Source: Symsagittifera roscoffensis (taxonomy: Eukaryota > Xenacoelomorpha > Acoela > Convolutidae). From it: a stretch of DNA of 64,000 bases. Both the position numbers and the translations under genes were made by a program. The notes under the pieces were generated by a model. That model was not told where the DNA came from, ran no database searches, and saw nothing but the letters and a program-made list of their open reading frames with translations. The DNA is taken from assembly GCF_963678635.1 (NCBI RefSeq), contig NC_087063.1, forward strand, positions 56,924,759 through 56,988,758, given 5' to 3'. Shown here piece after piece: positions 29,068-40,640 of the stretch. How positions within the stretch are numbered: the stretch's first letter is position 1; the number at the start of each line of letters is the position of its first letter.

Positions 29068-30147
29068 TTACGTTTGTAGAACGGCAAACTTTTGCAAAGT
29101 GTCCGCGTTTCGCGCATTTTGAGCAAATTTTGTCTTTTGCCGGACATGATCGGATATGATTTGGACCATATTGATTTCCACACTTGAAACACTATTTGGA
29201 ATTTGTGTTTCGTTGTTGTTGATATTGCTGACCCCTTGTGTTTTGTGATGCACGTGTATACGGTCGGCCGCGAAAACCGCCCCGACCTCGCTGATTGTTC
29301 TGGTTGTACTGTTGGTTTTGTCTGCCACGTATATTAACATGATGTATCGGTTCTTGTTTTGGGGTCACTGTTTGACCTCCAATCGGATTTATTTTCATTG
29401 TACGACTGTGTTCTATTCCTTTTTCACGTCGATTTGCGTATTCGTATGCCTCCTGTGGGGTCCGTGTTTGTGCTAACAATTCCTCTGCAATTTTCTCATT
29501 GTTTATGTGAGCGGTAAACATATCCCTTACCCACTCACTTTCTCGGTCGCCGCAATCGGCCCGTGAAGCTAGTACCACTAGGTCAGCATGAAATTGTTCT
29601 GAACTTTGTTTTCTTTTGTTTTCGACAAATAAAATTATACCTCTCAAAAGCTATTATACGTGTCGTGACGAAAATATTTTCCAAAACAGTCATGAATTGT
29701 TGCGTAGATACCGTATTTAGCTGTAAATTAGGTCGTTTTTGTTGTATTTGTCGTTGTCCTTCAGCGCCGAGACACAAGAAAAGATAGCTGCGTACTTTTG
29801 CGTCCGCTTGATCCCATCTGAATGAATTACACAGAACTCCTTTTTCCCGCGCTTTTATCACGTGGTTTTCCCAGCCCACCCTTTTTTTCTTGATTACACT
29901 TCTCGCGGTTTTTCCTTTGGGCATCCGTTTCACCGGTTATCTCGAACTCGTATACTGGTTCAGATGACTCTACTAATGGTGGTCTTGTTCGTAAGAGATT
30001 TCGAACTTCGATGCCATCTTTCGCGAATACTGCCATTTCCAGTAATGCTGCCCATTTTGTCCACTCTAATGGAGGTTCGGCCGATTCTCGTTCCCAAAAT
30101 GGGTTTATGTTGAGTTGGTTCTTCGAAAAACCTGGTGGCTGCGCCAT
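29068..30147 (-). pseudogene. G2 gag
   Basis: ATG at 30147-30145 gives MAQPPGFSKNQLNINPFW, matching MAQPAVTKNPLGITPFW of the intact gag at 60407. The frame changes at about 29850 and again at about 29600 and 29200. Near 29130 one frame encodes a perfect zinc knuckle CSKCAKRGHFAKVC. A Gly/Arg/Gln-rich linker lies before it. The copy is inactive because of the frameshifts. Confidence 0.82.
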
Positions 30148-30149
30148 GT

Positions 30150-30174
30150 CATACCGCTATGTCCGTAAGGTATG
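30150..30174 (-). other. Conserved hairpin before gag ATG (G2)
   Basis: On the minus strand CATACC pairs with GGTATG, ending two bases before the ATG. In G3 the same position has TATACC/GGTATA, so the outermost pair changed on both sides. Confidence 0.5.
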
Positions 30175-30208
30175 AACTGTTAATCCTTGAATCCGTATGG
30201 ATAGATAA

Positions 30209-30419
30209 TGTCAAGCTTGAGAGAAGAAGTTAAAACAACTTGTTAATGTTAACGTTTATTTACGTTCTGAACCATAGTTCTCTTTAGACACCGTTCTCGT
30301 CCTTGTTATCAAGGTCAATCGACCAGTACACATTAATGTTATATAATATCAAAACATAAATGATATATAAATACATAAGAAGTTTTATATGGAGTTTCAT
30401 CTATCCATGCCGGATGACA
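30209..30419 (-). repeat. LTR of G2
   Basis: 211 bp bounded by the 5-bp inverted termini TGTCA and TGACA. On the minus strand it carries CATATAAAA as a TATA box about 30 bases in, and a later AATAAA (in GTAAATAAACG) as a possible poly(A) signal. It is clearly related to, but shorter than, the LTR at 60060. Confidence 0.75.
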
Positions 30420-30562
30420 GTATGTATGAAAACAGTATATTGAAACATTTGTGGACTATCACTTTCTCATACAAGGTCCCTTGCCCTTACCTGAAGCTTT
30501 GCCAAAAAAATGTGAAAACACTTCAGTTGAAATAAAGATGGAAAATTTTCAATTAAATGAGA
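30420..30562. other. Short interval without recognised content
   Basis: AT-rich sequence between the G2 LTR and the beginning of the segment that is duplicated at 26338. Nothing recognised. Confidence 0.5.
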
Positions 30563-32048
30563 AAATATAATTTACAAAATTGTCCAAAATGTACAAACTG
30601 AATGCCTCAGATCACTAATAGTTCAGCAAAGATGTCAAAAATTAACAGCACTAGGTTCAAACTGTTTAAAAGGCAATGACTTCATACAAATTCAGGCTTG
30701 ATTGTTTAAATCTACTAAATAATGCACGTTTTTAGCTCGCATTTGAAGTAAATGCTAGACTTGAATTGCCGGAATTAAAAATCATAAAACTCTGATTAGC
30801 ATTGACATATTTCGGATCAAAAATAACCCTAAGATTAGTTTTCACCGTTATAATAATCGACAAAAAGAGGTGAAAATTGTTGCTGTTTAATGCACGGGCG
30901 AATCTATGATTTTCTCGAGGTCTAAACGCGTTTTTAGGAACTTTTTAGAAAAGTTTGACCAACAAAATTGCGTTTTTTTGGCGCGCGCTCCCCCCCCCCC
31001 CCCCCCCCAAAAGTTAGTATATATTGGCGCCTAACGCGTCTTTAGAAAATTTTCAGGGTCCGTCACCAAATATGGATATCTCAAAATAGTAAAAAGGGGG
31101 GACCCTTTGGGTCGGCAGGGGGTCGACTCCCTGGGGGGAGAGCGTCCACCCCTGGTTTAATGTAATTTTTGATCCAATTAGATTTTGATAATGTGTTCAT
31201 TCAAATCAAAAATAAAATACAAGTTTAATTAGAGCCAGTATTGGCTTTGTCTAAGTGGCGTTTTGTTGACTGTGTTAACAGAAACTGTAGTTGGAATGTT
31301 GTTGTTGCTATGCATCATATTCGGACTAGTTTGGGCTCGGTGATCGTAATTGTTATGCCGCGAAGTGTAGCGATCGTACTCATCCACTACCGGGACTGTT
31401 CGTGTCTCAATGTGACCTCTCGAATCCACTCGTACTACTGCTTTAATTGTCGGGTGATGCGACACACCAACTGGGGAGTCTCTGTACCTCTCAGAAATGA
31501 CATCGTCATTGTACCCAGGGGGGTAAGCTGTTCCCGGACCTGCTCCGGAGGACCAGTCACTTCCACTGTACCCGCTATGCAAGGGATCCACTTCAAAACT
31601 TTGGTTATAATCTGACGCCGTTACTAGTCGTGTCTCGCTGACTGTAGGGAAATTTCTGGGAAATGTTCCTCTGTTAGAGGCGGTGTTCTGGACCATAGTT
31701 GGAAATGAATTACCGTTGGAAGCACCAATGAGCCGGTCGGATGCCAAAGGAGTGCCGTGGTGTATCTGATGAGCATCTCTGTATTCGTTTTTCATCTGGT
31801 TTAAGTACTGTGGTGATTGACCTTTGAACTTTTCGTCTATAAACAGATCATCGCTTTGCGACTTGGACGGTCCGTTTTTGAGACCAAGCAGTGGAAACTG
31901 TTGAGCATTGGCGTCGTTGCGACTGCCTGAAAGCGGCATGAACATTCCATTTTTGGAGTATTCCATTGGAGTTGCCATAGACCCCGGACTTTTTTCCACT
32001 TGGTTATTCATGCTACGCTTCCTCTGATGTCTACGCATTAGGAATACT
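30563..32048. repeat. Parental copy of the duplicated proteoglycan 3' segment
   Basis: Colinear with 26338-27812 at high identity, including the MITE with its 8-bp target repeat. This copy is continuous with the intact coding exon, so it is the parent. A poly-C run at about 30991-31008 is expanded compared with the other copy. Confidence 0.9.
30893..31154. mobile_element. hAT-type MITE downstream of CSPG4-like gene
   Basis: 262 bp between GTTTAATG repeats (30885-30892 and 31155-31162). Same element as at 26667-26915, with the poly-C run inside it. Confidence 0.75.
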
Positions 32049-34173
32049 CCAATTAGACAAAACAAAATGAGAAACAGGAAAACTGGGATAAGAATTGCAA
32101 TTAAATCTTTGTTTCCAGAACCTTGCATCATACCTCCGATTCCTGGCCCGCGAGGCGTTGATGGTATGTAGGGAGTGGTTGAAATTAAAATAGACAGTTT
32201 TCCCGTCACCCATTGCGCATTAGGGTATATATTTTGACTGTAACGGGTTCCTACTTTGATCACAACACCATCTCTTACGTCATCGACTCCAGGTCCAAAA
32301 GGACGCGCCCTGTACTCGATCTGTTTCTGGGCTAAACTATTGCCGTCGAAGTAACTAGATTTCATTATCCGACTATTTTTCGACGTGTCCCATAAACTGC
32401 CAAAGGTTGGCTCTTGTTCTATTTGGAAAAGGGAAACTTGGCCTGTCTTTTTAGAAAGCGAAGTGGCGTTTAGGTTTGTTTCTGTAAGAGGCAGCGTTTG
32501 GTTAGGCAGTATGTATAAAGTTGATGTCGAGAATAAAGGAATCACTCGAATATCGATGTCAATATTTTGAGCGAAATCACCTCGGTCGCCATAGTCGATT
32601 TGCAGTCGAAAATTGTCATAATCGCTTGTTGCATCTCGGTCTCTTCGCATTGCATAAACAAGTTGTTTGTTATCGATCATTTTCACCCCGAACTTCTGGT
32701 AGTCAAAAACTGGCATGTCATTCAGAATTAGTTGACCAAACTGAGGACGCTTCATGACTTTAAACTTGAGTGAATCTATGTCAGCGTTGGTGTAGGCAGT
32801 TATTGTTTCTTTCTCAATTATCGTCGACCAATCGCCTTGCTCTAAATTAATCACTCGAGATCCGAGAACTTCCAGTCGAAACTTCACTGGTTGAACTACG
32901 AATGTGAACGCAATTTCCGTATTTGGATTCAGTTGTGAGATCAAATCGCGAACAGTCATTTCAAATGAGAGTTTTTCCAATGACGAAGATTGAGAGTAAA
33001 ACGCTAGCATGTTGTTGTCGATATCAGACTGTGTGAAAACGTATACAGGTTTGAGGGGGTCAAAAACGAAAGCGAAGAAACCAGAAAGATTTCTAGTCTC
33101 GACTCTATATTCAACCATATCGCGATTCGTATCTTCATCACGAGATTTCAGCACTGACGAGTTAACTATTGCGTAATAACTCTGCACAACTTGCAGCTGA
33201 GGCGCTCGTGTAACCAGGACAACAGGTGCAAATGGATGGTTTCGGGTGACGACTGTAATATTGAATGATGGCCCCGGAAACGTCAGATTTTGTTCGCCTC
33301 GCTTCCCTTCCACTATGTCCCGTTTTGGAACTGTGACTTCAAACAAGAAGAAATCTGAATTTGACTCACGCACCGAAGTAGTATGGTTGTAGTATATTAT
33401 CTTATTATTCAAATCTGATTGGCTGAATTGCGTGACAGTTTTTCCATTCGATCCAATATTTCCGTTTTGGGGCGGTTGCGTTATCGTGTAACTGATTTCT
33501 CTCAATTCATAATTAGGCGAAGACTGCATGTGATAGAGCAAATTTGATGCGTCCAGTTCTTTCTGCGTAATGTATGTTACTTCACGTTGAAAAACTGTGA
33601 ACTTCTTATTCGTAATCAACGGACTTTGGTAATCAGGGGCCAAAATGTTGAAGTCTAATTTGACTCTTAAACCCATTGGTATTGGTTTTACATCCCTTCC
33701 CGGAATCGTTACCTCAAAATTAATATTTTCAAATTTTGGCCACGAGTAGTTATTCCATGGGGCAAAAAACGCCACGTTCTCTGACTTTATGGAGCGGTCG
33801 TAGAAAAAAGAGGTGCTACTGTAGTCCAACATCTGGATCTGACCGACACCCGACCTCTCAACTACATCGTATTTGAATGCGTAGTCGTCGGCACAGTCGT
33901 CGTTTGTCGTCACAGCCAAGACGTCATAGGGTATCGGATGAGTGATACCCGGGTGAACTGAAAGGAAATCGTTTTGCTGGACCGAGACTAGTTCCAGGGG
34001 CTGCGGAAATATCCGCAAGTACTGGTCTAACAGAGCGTTTATCCCGTCTGATACACTAAAGATTATCTCTGCAAAGCTTCCTGATTGAAGAGGATCTAAA
34101 ACGTTAGCTTCTTTTAAGAAATAGAACTGTTTCTCTAAAGCTGCGCGGCCCCATTCTATTTTTTTAGAGTGAG
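31229..34173 (-). CDS. CSPG4-like: CSPG4/NG2-like transmembrane proteoglycan, last coding exon
   Basis: Cell-surface proteoglycan core of the CSPG4/NG2/Kon-tiki family, which links extracellular matrix to PDZ scaffolds. Several CSPG repeats are visible through their repeated motif (TQFSQSDLNNKIIYY, YVFTQSDIDNNMLAFY, ITAYTNADIDSLKFKV). A transmembrane helix IAILIPVFLFLILFCLIGVF (about 32104-32038) is followed by an RRHQRKR stop-transfer cluster and a tail of about 269 residues that ends in SQYWL. Vertebrate NG2 ends in QYWV, a class II PDZ ligand; its tail is much shorter (about 75 residues). The exon begins after a strong acceptor (pyrimidine tract, then CTTCTAG) at 34173, entering with two bases of a codon. 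Frame continuity upstream of 34173 is fortuitous. The stop TAA is at 31229-31231. Confidence 0.85.
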
Positions 34174-34257
34174 CTAGAAGTTGAAGACAGGGCAAAAAAA
34201 TAGTCTAAATTTTGTTATTATAAAGAAGCATAGCCAACAAACAGTTGGAAAAAATCA

Positions 34258-34570
34258 ATGAACGCAAAGAATCAGAAAAAAACAACTTGACTCGTCTTTT
34301 GAAAAAAAAAACTTCAAATTTCGAATTCCATTAATCTATATGGTCTTAAAGCTCTTTGATTAATTTACAGCTGGCATTTTTTGGATACAATTGACCCAAT
34401 TTGAGGAAACTGGATTATTAGGAACATTTTTTATTCCGCTGGGAAATCTTAATTAAATTCCAATTTCGAAACTTAAAATTAATCACGTTTCTTTGCTCCA
34501 TTTCAGCTTTCATAATTGGAGAGTGCATTTTGCCTATCTTCAAGCAAATGAACTTGAATTGAACTCAAAA
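34258..34570 (+). repeat. Interspersed repeat R1, copy a
   Basis: AT-rich repeat beginning ATGAACGCAA, with TTAAAGCTCTTTGA and ACTGGAT boxes and a TTCCATTTTCGAAA-like box. About ten further copies lie in this window. It has no coding potential; terminal repeats were not found, so its class is unknown. Confidence 0.6.
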
Positions 34571-34572
34571 GT

Positions 34573-34915
34573 GATGAACGCAAGGAAACTGAAACAAAAA
34601 CTGACTTGTTTTTCCAAAAATCTTCAACTTTTGAGTTTCGAAGAAAAATAGATTGCTTTAAAGCTCTTTGAATTTGCAGAACAATTTATGATGGACACTT
34701 CTTTGTTAAAACTAATCCAATTTGAGAAAACTGGATCAATAAGTAGAACTTTTATTTCACTGGAAAATCTGATAATTAATTTCCATTTTCGAAATAAGAA
34801 GTCGATCACGTTTTTCGTGACCTTTACTTTTTTGCTGTTCCATAGTGGAGTTTACACCACGAAAAACACCACGACCAATAGAGTTTGAACTACGTTCATC
34901 GACTCTTTAAAATGT
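34573..34915 (+). repeat. Interspersed repeat R1, copy b
   Basis: Starts ATGAACGCAAGG immediately after copy a, so the two lie head to tail. It carries the GATCACGTTTTTCGTGAC palindromic box and the CGTTCATCGACTCT end. Confidence 0.65.
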
Positions 34916-36091
34916 CTTGTTTTTTCGTCAAACCACAAAGGCTTGGCTTGAAATGTCTGAAATCATCGCTTCAACCTAAATCACCGCGTCATTGAGTGAA
35001 CTTGAACTCCTCGAAACTCTCACAAAAGGACCCATGAACAGGTGAGCACAAAAAATGACGTGTTTTTAAGGATCTCTAGGTCGCCCAGTTTTTACAATGG
35101 TTCTCCCTCTTAGTGAACTAATCTTCTGAAATAACTGATCTGACCAAAGTATCAAGCACCTGCCGAGTATTCAAGAAATTTAACAATTACATCAGACTTT
35201 CGAGTGTATAACACCTGTCTAGACATTAGGAGACATTGGCCAGAATTCTCTTGGGATTTTACCAGATCTAAGTGGAAAATCTATAGGGTTTAGTATAACA
35301 CTGGCATCGATTCATAGAAATCGGTAAGCCTGAGGGATGTTAAATATTGAGATTTTTGGGATTATTCTCTTTTAACTTTTCAAAAAGTCTACAAAAAATA
35401 GCATTTCTTATTTTAAGAACAAGTATAATTAAGCTTATCTCAACTATAAACGTCTGATTTCGTTTTCTAAATCAATTTTTATTCCTCCTCCAATTTGTTT
35501 CGATAAGGGGTCATTTTACCACCCCTCTTTAAGCATCAGAGCCGTCAAATAAAATATTCATCTATGTTTTCAGACTGCTTTTGAATTACAATATATTTTA
35601 ATCAATATCAAACTCAGACGTTTCAGTGCATAGGAAGTAGAATGCTTAATTCAATCAAATCAGTTGCTAGCACATACTGTATCCTGTAGCTAACATAAGG
35701 TAGACTTTTTGCAGTAAAACTCCAAAAGATAAGCTACCATTGCATTTTGGATAAAAGAGTAAAAACGAGCTGGCTAAAGAGACTTAAGCAGCCTGTCTGA
35801 AAATGTCACTCATCCTTGCATATGTCAAGCCAACAAGTACTCATATTTCCAGACAGAGAAAATAATTAACAAAACCAGCATCAGTAATTTAAAACGGCTG
35901 CCGGGTGGAAAATGTGAAGGGTCAAAAAATGCAGCCCATCGCATCAAACCTCAAAATGGGACCCATCGACCAGTTCAAGTCATTTTATTCATTCAGTTGG
36001 TGGAATTAAATAAGTTAATCCACGTGAAACTGAAGGCGAAAATCGATCTTCTCCACGTTCATTAGCAATGTGTAAACTTTAAATCTGAAGT

Positions 36092-36355
36092 GTGGAGCGG
36101 TGGTGAATTGGTTACGTCTCCGCCTTTCAATCGAAAGGTCGTCGGATGTTCGAGGCCCACCATGATCCGTGCTCGTTGCTTGTGGGTGAAGCAACATAAC
36201 CCAGCCCAGAAAAATAACCAAAAAAAATGCATGTAGTTCTTAAAACAGGGGCACAACAGCGGTTCGCCGTGATGAGCTGTACAGCTCTTGGGTTGGTCCT
36301 TTGCCCGTGGATAAATGGTCCTAATCTTAAATGCTTTATAAAATAAAAAAAATAA
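36092..36355 (+). mobile_element. tRNA-derived SINE
   Basis: A 70-nt tRNA-like head with a good A-box (TGGTGAATTGG at 36101-36111) and B-box (GTTCGAGGC at about 36149-36157), and a CCTTT/AAAGG anticodon-like stem. A body with GAGCTGTACAGCTC follows and an A-rich tail near 36340-36355. Pol III promoter boxes plus tail define a SINE. It is not a functional tRNA because the acceptor and loops do not fit. Confidence 0.75.
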
Positions 36356-36929
36356 CCTATTGGTTGTAATCAGATAAATTCAATGAATAGATGGATAATG
36401 TGCGAAACCTAAGCTAACATTTTCAGCTGAAAACCAAATAAAACAATGAAAAGGAAAAACGTTTTCAGAAACTGATATTTGAAACATCGGCTTTAGGCCC
36501 CGCAAAACGCCTTTGCAATGCTTCATTTTGGATTTTAGGGGAAATACCGGAAATTAACTGACAAAATTTAGCAAAGCCAAAAAGCGATAATTAAGCAACT
36601 AAATTAAAAGTCGTCAATTTAGATGTAATGTAATAAGTGAAGATTGAAAAACAGTTCGAGTCGAAGATCTAGCATTGAACAACATTAAATTGATATTAAA
36701 ACAAACACAAACGCATGCAAAAAGAAAATTCTTTTCGCTTGTTGAAAGACGCAATACAAAGCCATTAAGCCGATATAATGTAGGTCGAAATCTATCAAGC
36801 CAAAAAACGAGAAAAAAAACCAAAAAAGCCGGAAAGATGTTATCATGAAAGCGGAACAATAATTTCTGTTAAAATTTTAGCAACTTTTGCAATCCAGTGA
36901 GTATAAAAATTATGGTTACCTTCAAACCA

Positions 36930-37245
36930 CTTAAAATTTACACTAAGCCGATAAAGTATGAGCCAAAAAAAATTGGACTGAATAAAGTTTTTAAGCAAAA
37001 AAAAATAAAAGAAAATAAACAAATTCAACAATTACTAACAGCGGAATCAAAACATTATAAGCAAGTACACAGTAAATTGCGTTCAGCAAAAAAATCAACT
37101 AATCCGATGAAACAGAAGCAGACAAATAACAAGCCGACAATTTTTTTGAAACATGAACATTCGTGAAACAAACAAAAAACAGGCCCTTCCAGATTCGAAT
37201 CTAGGACCTTTGCCATCCCAGGCGTATTCTTTACCACCAGAAAAA
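36930..37245 (-). repeat. tRNA-derived repeat R2, copy a
   Basis: On the minus strand a tRNA-like head (GATTCGAATCTGG as B-box, about 37185) is followed by a body whose plus strand reads AAGCCGACAA, ACTAAGCCGATAAA and GCGTTCAGCAAAAAA. The same order is seen at 54.5, 55.1, 57.2 and 57.7 kb. Probably a SINE inserted in reverse. Confidence 0.55.
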
Positions 37246-37249
37246 AGAC

Positions 37250-38440
37250 AGAGAGGCGAAAAAATTTGAATTCATTATGAGCTGAACTTGGATTTACCTT
37301 TCTATTTTTGACCATTTTGCAAACAAAGTTATTTACAAGAAAAAAAAGTCTTGTACCCAATTGTACTACCCTTGCTTATTGCAAAGGTAATAACTTGCGG
37401 TAGCGCTACCCATAAAGTCTAGATCAAAACCTAAAAATATTGTGACTCCTAAATATTATTTTGCAAAGAATATGAGTTCTAAAATTGGAAGCAAACTATA
37501 TATCACCACAAAAATTTTGCAAATGCAGTCATCCAAACTGCTCATGCTGCAAGGCTATGAAAATGCCGGCATTTGATCGTCTGAAGATATTGATTCAACA
37601 ACGGCCGGAAGAAACGAAAAACACAAAAAACAAATTAAAAACTTCATTTAGATTTCCGGAGAGGCATTATTTGCCATCAATAATAACAACACAGTAAAAT
37701 AGCCTTCCGTGAACCACATAACAAAAAAAAGATTTGCTTCGCGATTGCGCCGACATATTATCAGCCGATAAATCCAAAAATACTTAAGATATCTTTGCAT
37801 TTTTTTCTAAAAAAAATTCGCAATCAAAAAATTATTTGGTTTTAGGAGACTGAAAGCTTAACAGCAAAACACTGAAAATTGCCCTCAACCTGTTGTATAA
37901 TTCAAATAATTTGCTAGAAACTAAGCTTTGGGAATGTCATCCAAAACTTGAAAAAGAAACTAAGATAGTCAGATAAGATAGTCAGAAAAAAAACTAAGAT
38001 ACTCAGATTTAACAGTCTTTCTCCAAAATTTCCAAAAAAAGAAAATTCAGCCTCCGGTCGCAGTAACATTTGATTCTGCTTGTGGTACTATTATTAAGCT
38101 ATGGAAAAAAACTATCAGTGGCTTTACTCAATTTGACTTTTTTTGTACGCAATCACAAAAACGCAATCAAATCTCCGAAGTTTAATTTGACTAGCATAAA
38201 TTAGATATCTGACACAGTACAATAAGTTCTTTCATATTGAATGGCACATGCGTATACTTATGGTTTTTTGTGAAAAACGCCGGTGCTGATACTACATTCA
38301 TAATTAAACCCTTCCAAAATAACTTGAAAAAGAGGCGCATTATGGTTTGTGATTGATTGGAAGATCCCACATCCACAAATTATGGCATCCGTTCCGTCAA
38401 GAAAAAAAACGACCTATTCGACCATACAAACATATACAAC
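37250..38440. other. Intronic DNA without recognised features
   Basis: AT-rich, no coding signal, no obvious repeat boundary. Part of the proteoglycan intron. Confidence 0.5.
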
Positions 38441-38443
38441 TGA

Positions 38444-38825
38444 CATGAACGCAGAAACGAAAAACTTCAAATTTCGAACTTAAATACAAAAAATATATGC
38501 CCTTAAAGCTCTTTTAATTTCAAGAACAATTTATGATTGACATTGATGATAAAGTTAATCCAATTTGAGAAAATTGGATCAAAAGCTATTTCGCTGGAAA
38601 ATTTCATAAATAAACTCCACTTTCAAAACTATAAGTCGATGACGTTTTCGTGACGTTTCCTCTTTCGCAGTTGGATAGTGAAGTTTGCCTTCCTTTAAAC
38701 AAAGGAAATGCACTGAACTTAATAAGAAATCAAAAGTTAAACTGCTTAAAAGTAATTTTGAGCCTGAGAAATTTTTTTAAATCATCACGACCTATATAAG
38801 AGTCTATATCGACTAATAAAAACCT
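38444..38825 (+). repeat. Interspersed repeat R1, copy c
   Basis: Starts ATGAACGCAG and ends CTATATAAGAGTCT plus ATCGACTAAT, only 15 bases from the splice donor at 38840. It keeps the GCACTGAACTT and CATCACGACC boxes of the family. Confidence 0.65.
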
Positions 38826-38840
38826 TAAAATGCGACGCAC

Positions 38841-39845
38841 CTTGTGTATACTTGTGCTGGAATAAAACATCTCCGTTATTAATCTGCCTCTGGGTGAAGT
38901 TAGAGACAACCTGTCTGGATGTACCTTCCACCAGAACCACGCTGCCACTAGTGACTTCCTTGATGACGTAGACCAGGTCCAGATCCACACTCTCCCCGTC
39001 CTGGGCCAGCAGTACCTGGGGAGTGATGATGCAACTCTGGCCTGAAACCGAGAAGGATCTAGTCGTATGAGTTAACGAACACGTTCCCAACATGTTGATA
39101 GCCGCTCGAGTTGATGCGTAATCACTCTGCGGCTCCTCAGACGTATCGGACCTATACTCGGTATACGAATTGTCGTATTTATTGTAGTTCGGGTAAAAGG
39201 GGTAAATCGATCGCGATGGTCCTTTATCACGGCCCGATAAAACTTGATCGTTCTGGTAACTGCTATAAATGTCTTCTTGGAATGCCTTTTCCCTTTCGAT
39301 ATAAATTAAATCACTCCTTGTTACGTCTTCTGGCTCTAGCAAAATTTTCAGACTCCTGCTCCTGTTAACTTTCTGGGCTGATGATTTATCTGATAGCTTT
39401 CCTTCTGAAACCTCCGTTCCCCGATACAGGTTGTGACTTTTAAATTTTACAGGCGATAGCTGTTGTTTCTCGTTCTCAACACTGACTGCTGATGTGAATT
39501 TTGGCTTTGAGTCTTGTAGTTGGTTTATGTCTTTCCCTTCAGAATGAACAACAGCATAATTTAGTTTCTTTCCAGGCCGTTGCGGCTGTTCGTTTCCAGG
39601 CCTGTGATCTGCTTTCAGTGCTTCTAAAGATGGCTTGTCCCTTAGAAGTGGCGATGAAATGGCTGGTAGAGGGTGGCTCGTTGTAACAGGAGAAACTGGC
39701 ACTATTTCGTTGTTGGTGGAAGTGGAAGTACGGTGATTGGCTTGGGCTGTGGCGACAGGAGAACTGGCAGATTGAGAGAGGGAAATTAGAAGTTGAGACT
39801 TGGCGTCTGCAGGTGATGTGTTCATGAATTGCAAATTAGTCAAGT
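38841..39845 (-). CDS. CSPG4-like: CSPG4-like proteoglycan, upstream coding exon
   Basis: Minus-strand exon. Its end reads DLDLVYVIKEVTSGSVVLVE then VVSNFTQRQINNGDVLFQHK, a typical CSPG repeat, and stops at CACAAG followed by donor GTGCGT (38840). One leftover base joins the two bases that open the exon at 34173. The 5' part is Ser/Thr/Pro-rich with no domain that I recognise. The start at 39845 is a proposed acceptor (CAACAG); if right, this exon is also phase 1 on its left side. An alternative is a first coding exon starting at the ATG at about 39825, but no signal peptide is seen. Laminin G domains expected at the N-terminus of the family must lie further upstream. Confidence 0.65.
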
Positions 39846-40557
39846 CTGTTGGTTGGGTCGAATTGTGATGAAAAAACAACAGACCGATCTCAAAAGACAG
39901 ATTTTTCAAAGTATTAAATTAAGATTTTGGCCTTGTGTTGTGGGTGTGTGCGGCCGGCTCGAAAGTAATGAAAGGCAAACAATTCTATTAGTTGAAAGGT
40001 AGGAACAATTTGGTCACGACCAAGTGGATCTAAACACAAGAAGTCAATCGTCGACAATAATCGGAAATGTAAACAGGTAATAGCAATGAAGGGAAACCAA
40101 ATTGGGTCGAAACAACAGGCGGATGGGGGAGAGAGATTGGTAAGTTGCGCGGGACCAGGCTATAACCAACTAAAAATAAAAGTATAATCCTTGCGGTGTT
40201 GTTAGGAGGACTGGAATGTAATAGAATTAGCATGGACAGTGGTAGGGTACATTTTGGTTGGTTCTTGCTAGTAAAAAAGCAAACTTTCCTTCAGAAAACA
40301 ACAAACAATAGGGCACATTTAGTATTCTCTATGACGGCATGATAGCCTACTAGCAACATGATGGATAGTGACAAAGCAGGATTTCCTGATGCAGAATAAA
40401 CATTGTGCTGCATCAGAGGAATTTCAATTAAACAATAAATTTAATAAACTCCCGATTTCGCTTCGCTAAGCAGATGCAACTAGAATGAACAGCGGCAAAA
40501 GTTACCAACCAAAAAAAGGGCGATTCCTTTTTGGCTGGATCTATCTCAGTCACATTC

Positions 40558-40640
40558 CTACCATCTACGCCAACCACATTTAACCCCCTCCCCTCACCTC
40601 CCTACCATCTCTACCAACCAAATTTAACCCCCTCCCCATC
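40558..40640. repeat. Short tandem duplication
   Basis: Two diverged copies of a pyrimidine-rich unit, CTACCATCT followed by CCAACCA and TTTAACCCCCTCCC, lie back to back. Confidence 0.65.

Larger units (their letters stand above)
28006..30419 (-). mobile_element. Truncated Ty3/gypsy copy G2 (minus strand)
   Basis: 5' LTR at 30209-30419, then leader, gag, protease and the first part of RT, all on the minus strand. It breaks off inside RT at about 28010 where the TA microsatellite begins. It belongs to the same family as G1 and the intact G3, with the same motifs in the same order, but has frameshifts throughout. Confidence 0.88.
34174..38840 (-). other. Intron of CSPG4-like gene (4.67 kb)
   Basis: Minus-strand donor GTGCGT starts at 38840 and the acceptor TTCTAG ends at 34174. 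The flanking exons leave one base and two bases of a codon, so the reading frame is kept (phase 1). The intron holds three copies of the interspersed repeat R1, a tRNA-derived SINE at 36092 and an R2 repeat at 36930. No exon-like ORF was seen, but a small extra exon cannot be ruled out. Confidence 0.7.

Noticed and set aside
36092-36165. Functional tRNA gene
   Set aside because: A- and B-boxes are present but acceptor and loops do not form a tRNA; the A-rich tail and body show a SINE.
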